Source of the DNA: Variovorax paradoxus EPS
GTDB taxonomy: Bacteria > Pseudomonadota > Gammaproteobacteria > Burkholderiales > Burkholderiaceae_C
Direction of reading: 5' to 3'
Assembly: GCF_000184745.1 (NCBI RefSeq)
Contig: NC_014931.1
Coordinates: forward strand, 558,001 to 622,000
DNA length: 64,000 nt
Made by a program: the position numbers and the translations under genes. Position 1 is the first letter of the stretch. Each line of letters opens with the position of its first letter. Shown piece after piece: positions 1 through 9,432 of this stretch. The notes under the pieces are model-generated. The model was not told where the DNA came from. It searched no databases and saw nothing but the letters and a program-made list of their open reading frames with translations.

Positions 1-1259
1 ATGCGTGGAGCACCACGCTCTTCGTGGTCGGCTCGATCCTCGGGGCCACGCTGTCGGTGCGTCTGCTCGCGGTGCTGGGGCCGCGCGGCGCGTGCCTCGC
101 GGCGCTGGCCGTGTTCACCGCCGGTTCGGTGGGCTGCGCACTCGCGCCGGCAATGCACTGGCTGCTCGCCGGACGCACGGTGCAGGGGCTGGGCGGCGGG
201 ATGCTCGCGGCGCTGAGCTACGGGCTGATCCAGCTCGTGTTCGCGCAGCGGCTGTGGCCGCGCGCGGTGGCGCTGGTGTCGGGCATGTGGGGCGTCGCCA
301 CGCTGTGCGGGCCGGCGGTGGGCGGGCTGTTCGCGCAATCGGGGCACTGGCGCTGGGCCTTCTGGTTCCTGCTGCCGGTGGCCGCGGCGCAGGCGCTGCT
401 GGTGACGGTGCAGTTGCGTCCAGGTGCCGGCGTGCATCACGCAAGGCCGGCGAAGATGCCGCGCATTCCGGCGCTGCAGATCGCGCTGCTCGCGATTTCG
501 GTGCTGGTGATCGCGGCGAGCGGACTCCTGGCCGACCTCGCCTTGCAGGCGGCGGGCGTGGTGCTCGGCCTGGGAGTCGGCGTCGTCGCCACGCGCGTCG
601 ATCGCGAGGCCACGGTGCGGCTCCTGCCGACCGGTGCGTACATGTTGAGCGCGCCGCTGGGCGCCATCTACGCGAGCGTGGCGCTGCTGCTGATCGGCAC
701 CACCACCGAAATCTTCGTGCCGTACTTCCTGCAACTGCTGCACGGCCATTCGCCACTTGCGGCGGGCTACCTCACGGCCGCCATGGCCGGCGGCTGGAGC
801 GCGGGTTCGCTGCTGTCGTCGGGGCGCAGCGGTGCGGGTGCCGACCGCATGCTGCGCGCCGGCCCGGTGGCCTGCACGCTGGGGCTCGTGGCGTTGGCGC
901 TGCTGCTGCCGTTCCCGGGACATCTGGGCGCGGGCTTCGAGACCGCGCTGGTCGCTATGGCACTCGCCGTTGTGGGCGCGGGCGTGGGCATCGGCTGGCC
1001 GCACCTCGTGACGCGCGTGCTGTCGCTGGCACCCAAGGGCGAAGAAGGGCTGGCCTCCGCCTCGATCACCACGATCCAGCTCTACGGCATGGCGGTGGGC
1101 GCGGCGGTGGCGGGGCTGGTGGCCAACGCGGCGGGCCTCACGCTGCCGGGCGGCGTCGAGGGTGCGCAGTCGGCGGCGGTGTGGCTGTTCGCGAGCTTCG
1201 CGCTCGCCCCTGCGCTGGCCGCGTGGCTGGCCTACCGCGTGGTCGCGGAACGTTCCTAG
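1..1259 (+). CDS. MFS efflux transporter, 5' end outside the window
   Basis: The reading frame is open from base 3, so the start codon lies upstream of the window; about 418 C-terminal residues are visible. The protein is a series of hydrophobic helices rich in Gly and Ala. The early stretch GRTVQGLGGGML matches the family motif found around the fifth helix of drug:H+ antiporters of the major facilitator superfamily. It is therefore probably an inner-membrane proton-driven exporter of the DHA1/DHA2 type; the substrate cannot be read from sequence. The gene ends 8 bp before the stop of the convergent monooxygenase gene, with no obvious terminator between them. Confidence 0.85.
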   Translation, partial: AWSTTLFVVGSILGATLSVRLLAVLGPRGACLAALAVFTAGSVGCALAPAMHWLLAGRTVQGLGGGMLAALSYGLIQLVFAQRLWPRAVALVSGMWGVATLCGPAVGGLFAQSGHWRWAFWFLLPVAAAQALLVTVQLRPGAGVHHARPAKMPRIPALQIALLAISVLVIAASGLLADLALQAAGVVLGLGVGVVATRVDREATVRLLPTGAYMLSAPLGAIYASVALLLIGTTTEIFVPYFLQLLHGHSPLAAGYLTAAMAGGWSAGSLLSSGRSGAGADRMLRAGPVACTLGLVALALLLPFPGHLGAGFETALVAMALAVVGAGVGIGWPHLVTRVLSLAPKGEEGLASASITTIQLYGMAVGAAVAGLVANAAGLTLPGGVEGAQSAAVWLFASFALAPALAAWLAYRVVAERS

Positions 1260-1267
1260 GCAAGCGC

Positions 1268-2977
1268 TCAGGCGGCCGCGACGACGCCTTCCCAAGCCAG
1301 CGCCCGCTTGCGCTCGCGCACCCGCTTGGCATCGCCGCGCAGGATGGCGACGAAGTCGTACACGTCGAACGGCAGGTGCGCACCGCGCCAGGCGACGTGC
1401 TGGTCCGCGCGGCACAGCACCAGGCGGTGGGCGTAGACCTTGGGCACCTCGGCGGTCTCGATGTCGAGCACCGTGAGCGGCATGCTGTAGCTCTGCGCGG
1501 CGCGCTCCAGCGGCCGCACGTCCACGCTGCGGTCGAAGCGCAGCAGCGTGTAGCCGGGGCCGAACGCGTCGTACAGCGAGCGGCCGTCGGCCAGCCAGAA
1601 GTGCGGCGCGCGGCAGCCGGGCACGGTGGACGGCGTGAAGTCGCCCATCGAGTAGGGCGGCGCGGTGTGCTCGCCGTCCGCGATGATGATCGGCGAGCCC
1701 GTGTAGAAGTAGCCGAAGTTCAGCCCGGCGCAGCAGAACTGCTGCACGTTGAGCGCGTAGGCCTCGCTGCCGATGTCGGCGCGCAGCGCATCGCCCTCGG
1801 GGCCGGGCGCCTCGATGTTCTGCGGCACGGCGCGGCGCGCGCGGATCATCTTTTGCGCATGGTCCATCGCGAAGTTCGACACCTGCTCGGTGATCGGCTG
1901 GCGCTCGGCCTCGTAGGCGTCCAGCATCGCCTCGTCGCCCCAGCCCTGCACGCAGGCGCCCAGCAGCCACGAGAGATTGAGCGCGTCGGCGATGCCCGCG
2001 TTCATGCCGTAGCCCGCGTAGGGCACCCACAGGTGCGCCGCATCGCCCGCGAGGAACACGCGGCCTTCGCGAAAGCGGTTGGCCACGAGGCGGCGACCGA
2101 TCCAGTCTTCCTTGCTGATGACCTCGTACTGAAAATCGGGGCCCACGCCCAGGATGTCGCGCAGCGCCTGGTCGCGGTCGACCGAATCGAACTCGGGCTC
2201 CTCGGCATTCAGGTGGTTGTGCACGAGCCAGGTCTCGTGTCCGTCGATGGCGAACATCGTGCCGCAGCGGCGCGGGTTCATCGCGTAGGTCGACCACGCG
2301 AGCTTGCCGGGGATCATGTCGCGCAGTTGCGGCGCGCGGATGAAGGTCGACTGCACGCGCTGGATGACGGCCGTGCCTTCGAGCTTGGCGCCGATCTGCT
2401 TGCGCACCACGGAGCTGCCGCCGTCGCAGCCGACCATGTAGCGGCAGCGGATGCTGCGCGTGACGCCACTGTCCATTTCGATGGCGATCGCGGTCACGCC
2501 TTCCCTGTCCTGCGTGAAGCCTGCGAACTGCGTGCGGTTGAGCAACTGCACGCCCGGCAGCGCCGCCGTGTGCTTCAGCAGGATGGGCTCCAGGTAGATC
2601 TGGTTGATGCGGTGCGGCGGCTCGGGCGTGGGCCACCACGCGTCGGGCCCCTCGGTCTCGGTGTAGCGGTCGCGCCGGCACGGAATCGGAATGCGCGTGA
2701 GCTCCGTGCCCGTCACGGTGGTGCGGAACACCACGTCGTTGGGGTAGTCGGCGGGGAGGCCCGCATCGCGCAGCTTCTGCGCCACGCCCAGGCGCCGGAA
2801 CTGCTCCATGGTGCGCGAGGCCACATGGTTGCACTTCACGTTCGGCGGTTCGGCGAAGCGGCGGGTCTCGCACACGATCACCGAGACGCCGCGCGATGCG
2901 AGGTCCATGGCCAGCGTGAGGCCCACGGGGCCCGCGCCAATGATGAGAACGTCGGCCTTCAGTGTGGTGTCGTTCAT
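1268..2977 (-). CDS. FAD-dependent aromatic monooxygenase (TfdB/PheA/MhpA-like hydroxylase)
   Basis: Predicted cytoplasmic flavoprotein of 569 residues that would hydroxylate a phenolic or related aromatic acid using NAD(P)H and O2. The N-terminus carries the dinucleotide-binding motif GAGPVGLTLA. A second FAD motif, VGCDGGSSVVRK, lies in the middle, and the GD motif VFLAGDAAHLWVPYAGYGMN follows, the order typical of class A flavin monooxygenases. The C-terminal ~100 residues resemble the thioredoxin-like tail of the phenol hydroxylase subgroup. The start at 2977 is preferred over an in-frame ATG at 3064 because it begins just before the FAD motif and has AGGGAAG upstream. It lies 44 bp behind the Bug binding-protein gene, probably as one operon. 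The substrate is unknown. Confidence 0.88.
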   Translation of the reverse strand: MNDTTLKADVLIIGAGPVGLTLAMDLASRGVSVIVCETRRFAEPPNVKCNHVASRTMEQFRRLGVAQKLRDAGLPADYPNDVVFRTTVTGTELTRIPIPCRRDRYTETEGPDAWWPTPEPPHRINQIYLEPILLKHTAALPGVQLLNRTQFAGFTQDREGVTAIAIEMDSGVTRSIRCRYMVGCDGGSSVVRKQIGAKLEGTAVIQRVQSTFIRAPQLRDMIPGKLAWSTYAMNPRRCGTMFAIDGHETWLVHNHLNAEEPEFDSVDRDQALRDILGVGPDFQYEVISKEDWIGRRLVANRFREGRVFLAGDAAHLWVPYAGYGMNAGIADALNLSWLLGACVQGWGDEAMLDAYEAERQPITEQVSNFAMDHAQKMIRARRAVPQNIEAPGPEGDALRADIGSEAYALNVQQFCCAGLNFGYFYTGSPIIIADGEHTAPPYSMGDFTPSTVPGCRAPHFWLADGRSLYDAFGPGYTLLRFDRSVDVRPLERAAQSYSMPLTVLDIETAEVPKVYAHRLVLCRADQHVAWRGAHLPFDVYDFVAILRGDAKRVRERKRALAWEGVVAAA

Positions 2978-3021
2978 GGTTCGTTCTTCCCTGTTGTCTC
3001 TGTCTGTCTTGTTCTGTTCCG

Positions 3022-4029
3022 TCAGTCGAGCTTGATGTTGGCGACCTGGATCACCTTGGCCCACTTCTTCGTCTCGCTGCGGATGTAGGCCTCGAAGGCC
3101 TCGGTCGATGTCGGTGCGGGCTCCGCGCCGAGGTTGCGCATCGAGGCCTTGATCTGCTCGTCGCCGAGCGCGGCGTTGAGCTCCGCGTTGAGCCGCGCCA
3201 CGATCGGCGCGGGCGTGCCGGCCGGTGCCACCACGCCGAACCAGCCGGTCGAGTCGTAGCCCGGCAGGCCCGCTTCGGCCACGGTGGGCACGTCGGGCAG
3301 CATCGGCACGCGCTGTGCACTCGTCACCCCGAAGGCGATCAGCTTGCCGGCCCGGATCTGCTGCAGCGAGGCGGGCAGATCGACCAGCGCGAGCTGCACC
3401 TGGCCGGCTATTGCATCGAGCGCGGCCGGGCCCGAGCCGCGGTAGGGCACCTCGATCAGCTTCACGTCGGCCATCTGCGCGAAGAGCGCGGTCGAGAGGT
3501 GCATCGCGGTGCCGTTGCCGCCGTGGCCCATCGAGAGCGTGCCCGGCTTCGCCTTGGCCAGCGCGATCAGTTCACGCAGCGTGCGCGCGCCGATGGAGGG
3601 ATGCCCGACGATCACGAACGGCGTGGCGGCGACCATGCCGACCGGCTTGAAGTCCTTCACCGGGTCGAAGGGCATCTGCGGATAAAGGTTCACATTGGCG
3701 GTGAGCGCCCCCGCCGCGCCGAGGCCGAGCGTGTAGCCGTCGGCCGGCGCCTTCGCCACCAGCGTGAGGCCCACGTTGCCACCGGCGCCGGGCCGGTTGT
3801 CCACCACCACCTGCTGCCCCAGCTTCTCGTTGAGCCGCGGCACCAGCATGCGCACCACCGCGTCCGCGCTCCCGCCGGGCGGAAAGGTCACGACCATGCG
3901 AATGGGATGGGAGGGGAAGTCGGCGGCCGGGGCCTGTGCCAGGGCGGTCCCGGCCAGGAGGGTGAAGGCCGTGGCCAGCAGCAATTGCCTGCGAAGCGAT
4001 GGCGCCGTGCGGGCGATCGATGCTGTCAT
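3022..4029 (-). CDS. Bug-family periplasmic substrate-binding protein (TctC-like)
   Basis: 335 residues with an N-terminal signal peptide ending near ALAQA. The mature start, FPSHPIRMVVTFPPGGSAD, is the hallmark of Bug/TctC proteins that bind carboxylates for tripartite tricarboxylate transporters. Later family signatures are present, such as VVDNRPGAGGNVG and GYTLGLGAAGALTANVNLY. No TctA/TctB membrane subunits are next to it, which is common for the many orphan Bug proteins of Burkholderiales. Co-transcription with the monooxygenase suggests that it captures the aromatic or carboxylate substrate of that pathway, or acts as a sensor for it; this is inference. Confidence 0.9.
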   Translation of the reverse strand: MTASIARTAPSLRRQLLLATAFTLLAGTALAQAPAADFPSHPIRMVVTFPPGGSADAVVRMLVPRLNEKLGQQVVVDNRPGAGGNVGLTLVAKAPADGYTLGLGAAGALTANVNLYPQMPFDPVKDFKPVGMVAATPFVIVGHPSIGARTLRELIALAKAKPGTLSMGHGGNGTAMHLSTALFAQMADVKLIEVPYRGSGPAALDAIAGQVQLALVDLPASLQQIRAGKLIAFGVTSAQRVPMLPDVPTVAEAGLPGYDSTGWFGVVAPAGTPAPIVARLNAELNAALGDEQIKASMRNLGAEPAPTSTEAFEAYIRSETKKWAKVIQVANIKLD

Positions 4030-4131
4030 GGAGGGCTCCTTGATTGTCTTTTTACTTTGTTTGGAGCCATTGAACGATGCGGAAATTCATTCGTAAATCC
4101 AGAAATTTCGTATCAAATATCAGATTGCCTT
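4030..4131. promoter_or_regulatory. Divergent promoter region between the Bug gene and the LysR gene
   Basis: This 102-bp interval separates oppositely transcribed genes. Its right two thirds (about 4055-4131) are strikingly AT-rich for this genome, with runs such as GAAATTCATTCG and AGAAATTTCGTATC. It is the expected place for the LysR-type operator and both promoters. No specific T-N11-A site is claimed. Confidence 0.55.
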
Positions 4132-5040
4132 ATGAATGAAAACTTCAGTCCTACGTTCAGCCCGACGATCCGGCAGCTGCGCGCATTCCTCGCGGTGCAC
4201 CAGCTGCGCAAGCTGAGCGCGGCCGCGCAAAGGCTCTTCGTCACCCAGTCGGCGGTGAGCATGCTGATCCGCCAGCTCGAGGAGGGCCTGGGCACGCGCC
4301 TGTTCGACCGCACCACGCGCTCGCTCAAGCCGACCGCGGCGGCCAACGAAATGCTGCCTGTGGCCGAGCGCATCCTGCGCGACGTCGATTCGCTCTCCAC
4401 CGGCTTTCGCGAACTCACCACGCTGGAGCGCGGCCGCGTGTCGGTGGCGATCACGCCCACGCTGGCCACCTTCCTTTTGCCCGATGCGATCCGCAGCTTC
4501 AGCCAGGAGCATCCGAAAGTTCGCGTGCTGGTCAACGACTGCGCGCCCGACCAGTTCATCTCGCGCATCCTCGGCGAGCATGTGGACTTTGGCATCGGCA
4601 CGCCCGAGCGGCCCGGTGCCGAGGTCGAGGTCGAGCGGCTCATGCGCGACCACCTCGCCCTGGTGTGCCGCGACGACCATCCGCTCGCCAAGGCACGCGT
4701 CGTGCGCTGGACCGACCTCGCCGGCCACCCGTTGATTACCGTGCGCGCGGGCTACGGCGTGCGGCCGCTGATCGACGGCACCGCGGCCGATGCCGGCGTG
4801 GCGCTCGACGTGGTGAACGAGGTGTCCTTTCTCTCCTCCGCGATCTGGATGACGGCCATCGGCATGGGCGCATCGATCATGCCCTCGGCCTTCGCGCGCG
4901 CCGCGAACGATCCGTCGCTGGTGGTCAAGGTGCTCAGCGCGCCGCGCGTCTCGCGCGACATCTCGCTGGTCATCAAGCGGGGGCATTCGCTCTCGGTCGC
5001 GGCGCGCGCCTTCATTGCGGCACTGAAGAAATCTTTGTAG
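4132..5040 (+). CDS. LysR-family transcriptional regulator
   Basis: 302 residues. The N-terminal winged helix-turn-helix is clear: RQLRAFLAVHQLRKLSAAAQRLFVTQSAVSMLIRQLEE at residues ~10-50, followed by the typical GTRLFDRTTR. The rest is the two-lobed periplasmic-binding-protein-like effector domain. ATG at 4132 was chosen because the HTH starts about ten residues later; the frame is open far upstream, but that part overlaps the divergent gene. By its divergent position it probably controls the monooxygenase/Bug operon in response to a pathway metabolite. Confidence 0.92.
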   Translation: MNENFSPTFSPTIRQLRAFLAVHQLRKLSAAAQRLFVTQSAVSMLIRQLEEGLGTRLFDRTTRSLKPTAAANEMLPVAERILRDVDSLSTGFRELTTLERGRVSVAITPTLATFLLPDAIRSFSQEHPKVRVLVNDCAPDQFISRILGEHVDFGIGTPERPGAEVEVERLMRDHLALVCRDDHPLAKARVVRWTDLAGHPLITVRAGYGVRPLIDGTAADAGVALDVVNEVSFLSSAIWMTAIGMGASIMPSAFARAANDPSLVVKVLSAPRVSRDISLVIKRGHSLSVAARAFIAALKKSL

Positions 5041-5141
5041 CTACCTCGCCGGTCCGGCTCGGGCGATCGTGCGGCGCCTCTGAAAGCCATATGCCGGACG
5101 TATGCTTGACGACTCACATCCACAAAGAAAACACTCCCTCC

Positions 5142-5849
5142 ATGAAGAACATCGTTCGTCTCGGCGTCCTCGGCCTGTGCCTCGCCTTCAGCTTCATGCT
5201 CGCGGCCTGCGGCAACAAGGAGGCCGAGCAGCGCACCGCCTTCATCGAATTCCTTCAGACCCGCGTGCTCGACAAGCCGGGCCTGCGCGTGCCGTCTCCG
5301 AGCGAAGAGCAGAAGAAGTCCTTCGGCGACTACGCCCAGCACTACGCGGTGATCACCGATTTCACCGAGGGCATGAACAAGTCGGTGAGCCAGCCGATGG
5401 GCGAGGTCATGGCCAAGGGCGCGCTGCGCTCCATCGGCGACCTGGCGACCCGCCGCGACGACCTCAAGGCGGCGAAGGAAGGCCTCGCGGGCCTGCGCAC
5501 CGCGCTCGACCAGCAACTGGCCAAGGCCGATGCCGCACGCGCGCAACTAAAGCAACCCGAAGACCTGAAGCAGGTCTACGACAAGGCCTACGAGAAGACC
5601 GTCTCGACGCCGGCCGCCACCTTCAAGGAAGTGTTCCCCGCGCTCGACACCACCTTCGACGGCGCGCTGGCCGTGGGCGAGTTCCTGCAGCAGAACAAGT
5701 CGAAGATCCAGATCTCCGGCGCCTCGGTGACGGTGACCGATCCGGCCGTGCAGGCGGAGCTCAACAAGATGCTGCAGAACCTGAACGGCCAGTCCGCGGC
5801 GATCAACGCCGCACAGCGCAAGATGCAGGCGGTGGTGCGCGGAAGCTGA
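5142..5849 (+). CDS. DUF3053-type lipoprotein (YiaF-like)
   Basis: 235 residues. The N-terminus is a lipoprotein signal with lipobox LAAC at residues ~19-22, giving an acylated Cys followed by GNKEAEQ. The mature part is mostly helical, rich in Ala, Lys and Gln. It matches the DUF3053 family (E. coli YiaF) in its start (QRTAFIEFLQTRVL) and length. Function is unknown; it is expected at the periplasmic face of a membrane. The stop codon abuts the stop of convergent thiL with no spacer. Confidence 0.8.
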   Translation: MKNIVRLGVLGLCLAFSFMLAACGNKEAEQRTAFIEFLQTRVLDKPGLRVPSPSEEQKKSFGDYAQHYAVITDFTEGMNKSVSQPMGEVMAKGALRSIGDLATRRDDLKAAKEGLAGLRTALDQQLAKADAARAQLKQPEDLKQVYDKAYEKTVSTPAATFKEVFPALDTTFDGALAVGEFLQQNKSKIQISGASVTVTDPAVQAELNKMLQNLNGQSAAINAAQRKMQAVVRGS

Positions 5850-6809
5850 TCAGACGAAGTGGTCGAACGAGCCGAAGCGCTGCGCCACCGGCGCGCCGCT
5901 TGCGTCGGCGATGCGGAGGCCCGCTTCGGCATCGATGCGACCGATGCGCGTCACGCGCGTGGCGCTGTCCTTGCCGGCCTGCTCGACTGCTGCACGCGCA
6001 GAGGACGGTGCGGTGAATACAAGCTCGTAGTCGTCGCCGCCTGACAACGCGCAGGTGCGCAGCATCTCGACACTCAGCGCGGACGTGCCCGCCGCAGCCA
6101 CCGTGCCCACGGCCGCATCCACATCGAGCGTGGCGCCCACGTTGCTCGATCCGAGGATGTGCCCCAGGTCGCCGACCAACCCGTCGCTCACATCCACTGC
6201 TGACGAAGCAATGCCGCGCAGGGCCTGCCCCAGCGTCACGCGCGGCGTGGGTTGCTCCATCCGCATGCGAGCCTGTGCGAACACGTCGGCAGGCAGCGCG
6301 ATCGTCCCGCGGAACACTTCGAGCGCCAGCCGCGCATCGCCGAGCGTGCCGCTGACCCAGATGTCGTCGCCCGCCCGAGCGCCCGAACGCAGCAGCGCCG
6401 AGCCGGCCGGCACTTCGCCGAATACCGTGATGCAGATGTTGAGCGGGCCGCGTGTGGTGTCGCCACCCACGAGTTCGCAGCCGTGTTCGTCCGCGAGCGC
6501 AAAGAGGCCGCGCGAGAAGCCTTCGAGCCAGTGCTCGTCCACACCCGGCAATGCGAGCGCGAGCGTGAAGGCCAGCGGCTTCGCGCCACAGGCCGCGAGG
6601 TCGCTGAGGTTCACCGCCAGCGCCTTGTGGCCGAGCCTCGAAGGCTCGACGGTCGAGAGAAAGTGCCGGCCCTCGACCAGCATGTCGGAAGACACGGCGA
6701 GCTGCATGCCCGGTGCGGGCGCGAGCAAGGCGCAGTCGTCGCCGACGCCCAGCGGGGAGCGCTTGGCGGGGCGTTTGAAATAGCGTGTGATCAGGTCGAA
6801 TTCACCCAT
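5850..6809 (-). CDS. thiL: Thiamine-monophosphate kinase ThiL
   Basis: 319 residues; phosphorylates thiamine monophosphate to thiamine pyrophosphate with ATP, the last step of thiamine cofactor synthesis. The N-terminus MGEFDLITRYFKR followed by GVGDDCALL is the ThiL signature with its metal/phosphate-binding Asp pair. Further family motifs are SSDMLVEGRHF, AVNLSDLAACGAKP, GGDTTRGP and SAVDVSDGLVGDLGHI, and a late SGGDDYELVFT. An ATG 12 nt upstream (6821) would add only MLHP and cannot be excluded; neither start has a strong ribosome-binding site. The gene is convergent with the lipoprotein gene and separated from the ligase gene by a palindromic repeat. Confidence 0.95.
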   Translation of the reverse strand: MGEFDLITRYFKRPAKRSPLGVGDDCALLAPAPGMQLAVSSDMLVEGRHFLSTVEPSRLGHKALAVNLSDLAACGAKPLAFTLALALPGVDEHWLEGFSRGLFALADEHGCELVGGDTTRGPLNICITVFGEVPAGSALLRSGARAGDDIWVSGTLGDARLALEVFRGTIALPADVFAQARMRMEQPTPRVTLGQALRGIASSAVDVSDGLVGDLGHILGSSNVGATLDVDAAVGTVAAAGTSALSVEMLRTCALSGGDDYELVFTAPSSARAAVEQAGKDSATRVTRIGRIDAEAGLRIADASGAPVAQRFGSFDHFV

Positions 6810-6842
6810 GGGGTGGAGCATAAGCGCTGCGGGGGACGGGTT

Positions 6843-6947
6843 TTTCTCCCTCCCCTTCCGGGGGAGGGCAGGGGTGGGGGCTCGCGGCGTATCCATCGGG
6901 CGCTCTGCCCGCCCCCATCCCAACCTTCCCCCAAAGGGGGAAGGAGC
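6843..6947. repeat. Dispersed palindromic (REP-like) element, copy A
   Basis: About 105 bp with G- and C-run arms: TTTCTCCCTCCCCTTCC and GGGGGAGGG at the left, CCTTCCCCCAAAGGGGGAAG and GAGC at the right, separated by a spacer with GCGGCGTATCCATCGGGCGC. The arms can pair into a cruciform or RNA stem-loop. Copy D (63323-63428) has almost the same spacer; copies at 17802-17924 and 57293-57410 have a different one. It lies downstream of the ligase gene and upstream of thiL. Confidence 0.85.
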
Positions 6948-6955
6948 AAAACGGA

Positions 6956-8164
6956 TCAGGCCGCGCCGCGGAACCTGAGCGCCGCCTGCCTCACCACCTC
7001 CGCCAGCAGCCGCTCCTTCCCCTGCTTCTCCCGCAGCCATCGCGCGTCGTTGCGGTTGGCCTCCACGCTGGTGCGCAGTTCGCCCAGCGCCTGCGTGGCG
7101 TTGAGCGCTTCGCTGTGCCATTCGAGCTGCGTCATCGTCATCAGGATGTGGTCGCGCAGCGGCATGTGCTGGCCGCTGGCCGGATCGACGTACACCGCAT
7201 CGAGCCCGAAGCGGCAGGCCTGGAAGCGGTTGTAGGTGTAGACGAGGTAGTCGTCCTCGCTCGGCTCGAAGGGCTGCTCCTGCAGGAACCATGCGGCGAG
7301 CGACTGCACATAGCCCGCGAGCGCGGCGGCGCGCTCCACCGTGAGCGGCGTGTCGAACACGCGGATCTCGATGGTGCCGAACTCGGGCTTGGGACGGATG
7401 TCCCAGTAGAAGTCTTTCATGCTGCGCACGACGCCGGTGCGGGTCATGCGCTCGAAGTAGGCCTCGAACTCCTTCCAGCTCGTGGTGAACGGCGCGCGGC
7501 CCGAGAGCGGGAACGCGAACACCGAGTTCAGGCGTGCCGAGTCGAACTGCGTGTCCTGCCCCTGCACGAACGGCGACGAGGCCGACAGCGCGATGAAGTG
7601 CGGGATGTAGCGCGACATGCGATGCAGCATCAACAGCGCCGCATCCGCATCGGGGCAGCCGATGTGCACGTGCTGGCCGAAGATGGTGAACTGCTTGGAG
7701 AGGTAGCCGTACAGCTCCGAGAGTTCGCGAAAGCGCGGCTTGTCGTAGATGCGCCGCTCGTGCCATTGCTGGAATGCATGCGTGCCGCCGCCGACCACCG
7801 CGATGTTGAGCTTGTCGGCGTTCTTGATGAGCGCCTCGCGGATCGGCGAGAGCTGCTTGATCACATCGGCCGCCGAGTGGCAGATGTCGGTGGATATCTC
7901 GATCATGCTCGAGGTCATCTCGGGCACGACGCTGCCGGGCAGCGGCGTCTGCGCCATCAGGCGCAGCATGTCCTCGGCGTAGGGCGCGAGGTCGTAGTCG
8001 TGCGTGTTCACGAGCTGCAGCTCGAGTTCGACGCCGAGCGACAGCGCCTCGGACTTGTTGAACGGCTCGAGCTTGACCGCGCGGCTGTCGGGGTCGGCCG
8101 CAAGCGGCGCCGAGCGCACGTCGTCGCTGTCCGGATCGATGGGGGTCTGGAGGGCGGTGCTCAT
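6956..8164 (-). CDS. Carboxylate-amine ligase, YbdK / glutamate-cysteine ligase type 2 family
   Basis: 402 residues. The core [17 protein letters not shown] is the conserved Glu-rich metal/ATP-binding start of GCS2-family ligases. Other family blocks follow: [55 protein letters not shown] and [16 protein letters not shown]. Members join an amino acid carboxylate to an amine using ATP; E. coli YbdK has weak gamma-glutamylcysteine-forming activity, and the true substrate is usually unknown. The ATG overlaps the stop of the antiporter gene by 4 nt (ATGA), so it is translationally coupled and the last gene of a three-gene operon. Confidence 0.88.
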   Translation of the reverse strand: MSTALQTPIDPDSDDVRSAPLAADPDSRAVKLEPFNKSEALSLGVELELQLVNTHDYDLAPYAEDMLRLMAQTPLPGSVVPEMTSSMIEISTDICHSAADVIKQLSPIREALIKNADKLNIAVVGGGTHAFQQWHERRIYDKPRFRELSELYGYLSKQFTIFGQHVHIGCPDADAALLMLHRMSRYIPHFIALSASSPFVQGQDTQFDSARLNSVFAFPLSGRAPFTTSWKEFEAYFERMTRTGVVRSMKDFYWDIRPKPEFGTIEIRVFDTPLTVERAAALAGYVQSLAAWFLQEQPFEPSEDDYLVYTYNRFQACRFGLDAVYVDPASGQHMPLRDHILMTMTQLEWHSEALNATQALGELRTSVEANRNDARWLREKQGKERLLAEVVRQAALRFRGAA

Positions 8165-9432
8165 CGCTGCGTGTCCTCGGTGGTGCTGAAGGCCTGGGGC
8201 GCCCAGGGCACCGAACTCTCTCCGACCGCGTGAATGGCCACGGTGGCCAGCACGGCGCCGACCACTTCCATCAGCAGGATCGACGGCAGGGCGACCTGCG
8301 TGATCATGGTGCCGAGCAGCGGCGACGCGGTGGCGAAATTCGATGCGATCAAAAGGGCGATCGACGACAGCGGCGACATTGCGCAGCCGACCCAGAAGGC
8401 CTGCTTCCAGCTCGCGCCGCTGCCGGGATTGGCGATGGCCACGCCGGAGATCTTGGCGATCATGCGCACGCCGATCACGGCCAGCACCACGCTGGCCACC
8501 GGCAATGTCCAGTCGGCTTGCGCCGCCACGATGGAGACCAGCACGAACATCAGCATGGTGAGCAGCGACGCGGCGGTGCCGAGTTGCCGCTGCCATGCCC
8601 AGGGCTTGGGATTGAGGGTCTTGAGCAGCACGCCGCCGATCAGCGCAGCAAGCGGTGCCGAGCCGCCGACGTGCGCGGTGAGCGCCGCGCCGGCCGCGAT
8701 GATCGCCAGCAGCAGGATCGAGGTGTTCTCGCTCGTCGGGCTCATCACGCGCAACGCGGAGCGAAGCGCAAGCGCCATCAGCGCACCGACCACGAACGAG
8801 AGGCCGAGTACCACCGCCACCGGGTAGAGCTTCTGCAGCATCGTCTGCGGTGCGCGCTCGATCAGGCCGGCCTGCGCGTAGCCGAGTGCGAGCGCGTAGA
8901 AGGTGTTGAGCGTGGCCAGCGTCATCGCGCGTTCGGTGACGGGGCCCGCGGCGCGCGTGTCGATGATCACGCGGCTCAGCACGGCCGGCGAAGCGACGAT
9001 GGCCATCAGCGCGATCGGGTTGGCCACCGGCTCGGGCAGGCCCAGCAGCGTGAGCACCCAATACACGCCGAAGTAGGTCAGTGTGGCTTCGAGCAGGCTC
9101 TGCACCAGCACCATCGGGTTGTGGCGGAACCAGCGCAGCGGCAGCCGGCCGCCAGCCTCGAACAGCACCACGGCCACGCCCAGTTCAAGAAGGAAGAGGC
9201 TGATGCCGCGCAGCGGCCAGATCGCGCCTTCGAAGCCGGCAAAGCCGACGACCGCGCCGACCAGCGAATAGCCGATCACCTTGGGCAGCCCCAGGTAGCG
9301 TTGAACCAGGTGGCCGGAGGCCGCAGCGGCCGCCAGCAGCAGCGACCACAGCACGGTGGGCAGGCCCGCCGAAGGGCGCACCCATTCGGACCAGAAGCCC
9401 AGCAGATCGTTGATGAAGCTCGTCAAATTCAT
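8161..9432 (-). CDS. CPA2-type cation/proton antiporter (Kef-like membrane domain)
   Basis: 423 residues with about a dozen predicted transmembrane helices and no soluble regulatory domain. Typical features of the Na+/H+ exchanger CPA2 fold are visible: [17 protein letters not shown] near the start, [23 protein letters not shown], and SPAVLSRVI in the helix-unwinding region. It lacks the RCK/TrkA-N domain of full-length KefB/KefC, so gating would have to come from another protein. It overlaps both neighbours by 4 nt (ATGA), so the three proteins are probably made together. The ion is not predictable. Confidence 0.85.
   Translation of the reverse strand: MNLTSFINDLLGFWSEWVRPSAGLPTVLWSLLLAAAAASGHLVQRYLGLPKVIGYSLVGAVVGFAGFEGAIWPLRGISLFLLELGVAVVLFEAGGRLPLRWFRHNPMVLVQSLLEATLTYFGVYWVLTLLGLPEPVANPIALMAIVASPAVLSRVIIDTRAAGPVTERAMTLATLNTFYALALGYAQAGLIERAPQTMLQKLYPVAVVLGLSFVVGALMALALRSALRVMSPTSENTSILLLAIIAAGAALTAHVGGSAPLAALIGGVLLKTLNPKPWAWQRQLGTAASLLTMLMFVLVSIVAAQADWTLPVASVVLAVIGVRMIAKISGVAIANPGSGASWKQAFWVGCAMSPLSSIALLIASNFATASPLLGTMITQVALPSILLMEVVGAVLATVAIHAVGESSVPWAPQAFSTTEDTQR

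Noticed and set aside
5..3088. 1027-residue open frame on the plus strand over the MFS and monooxygenase genes
   Set aside because: Arg/Ala/Gly-rich composition artefact of high GC; it crosses two well-supported genes in other frames and shows no domain.
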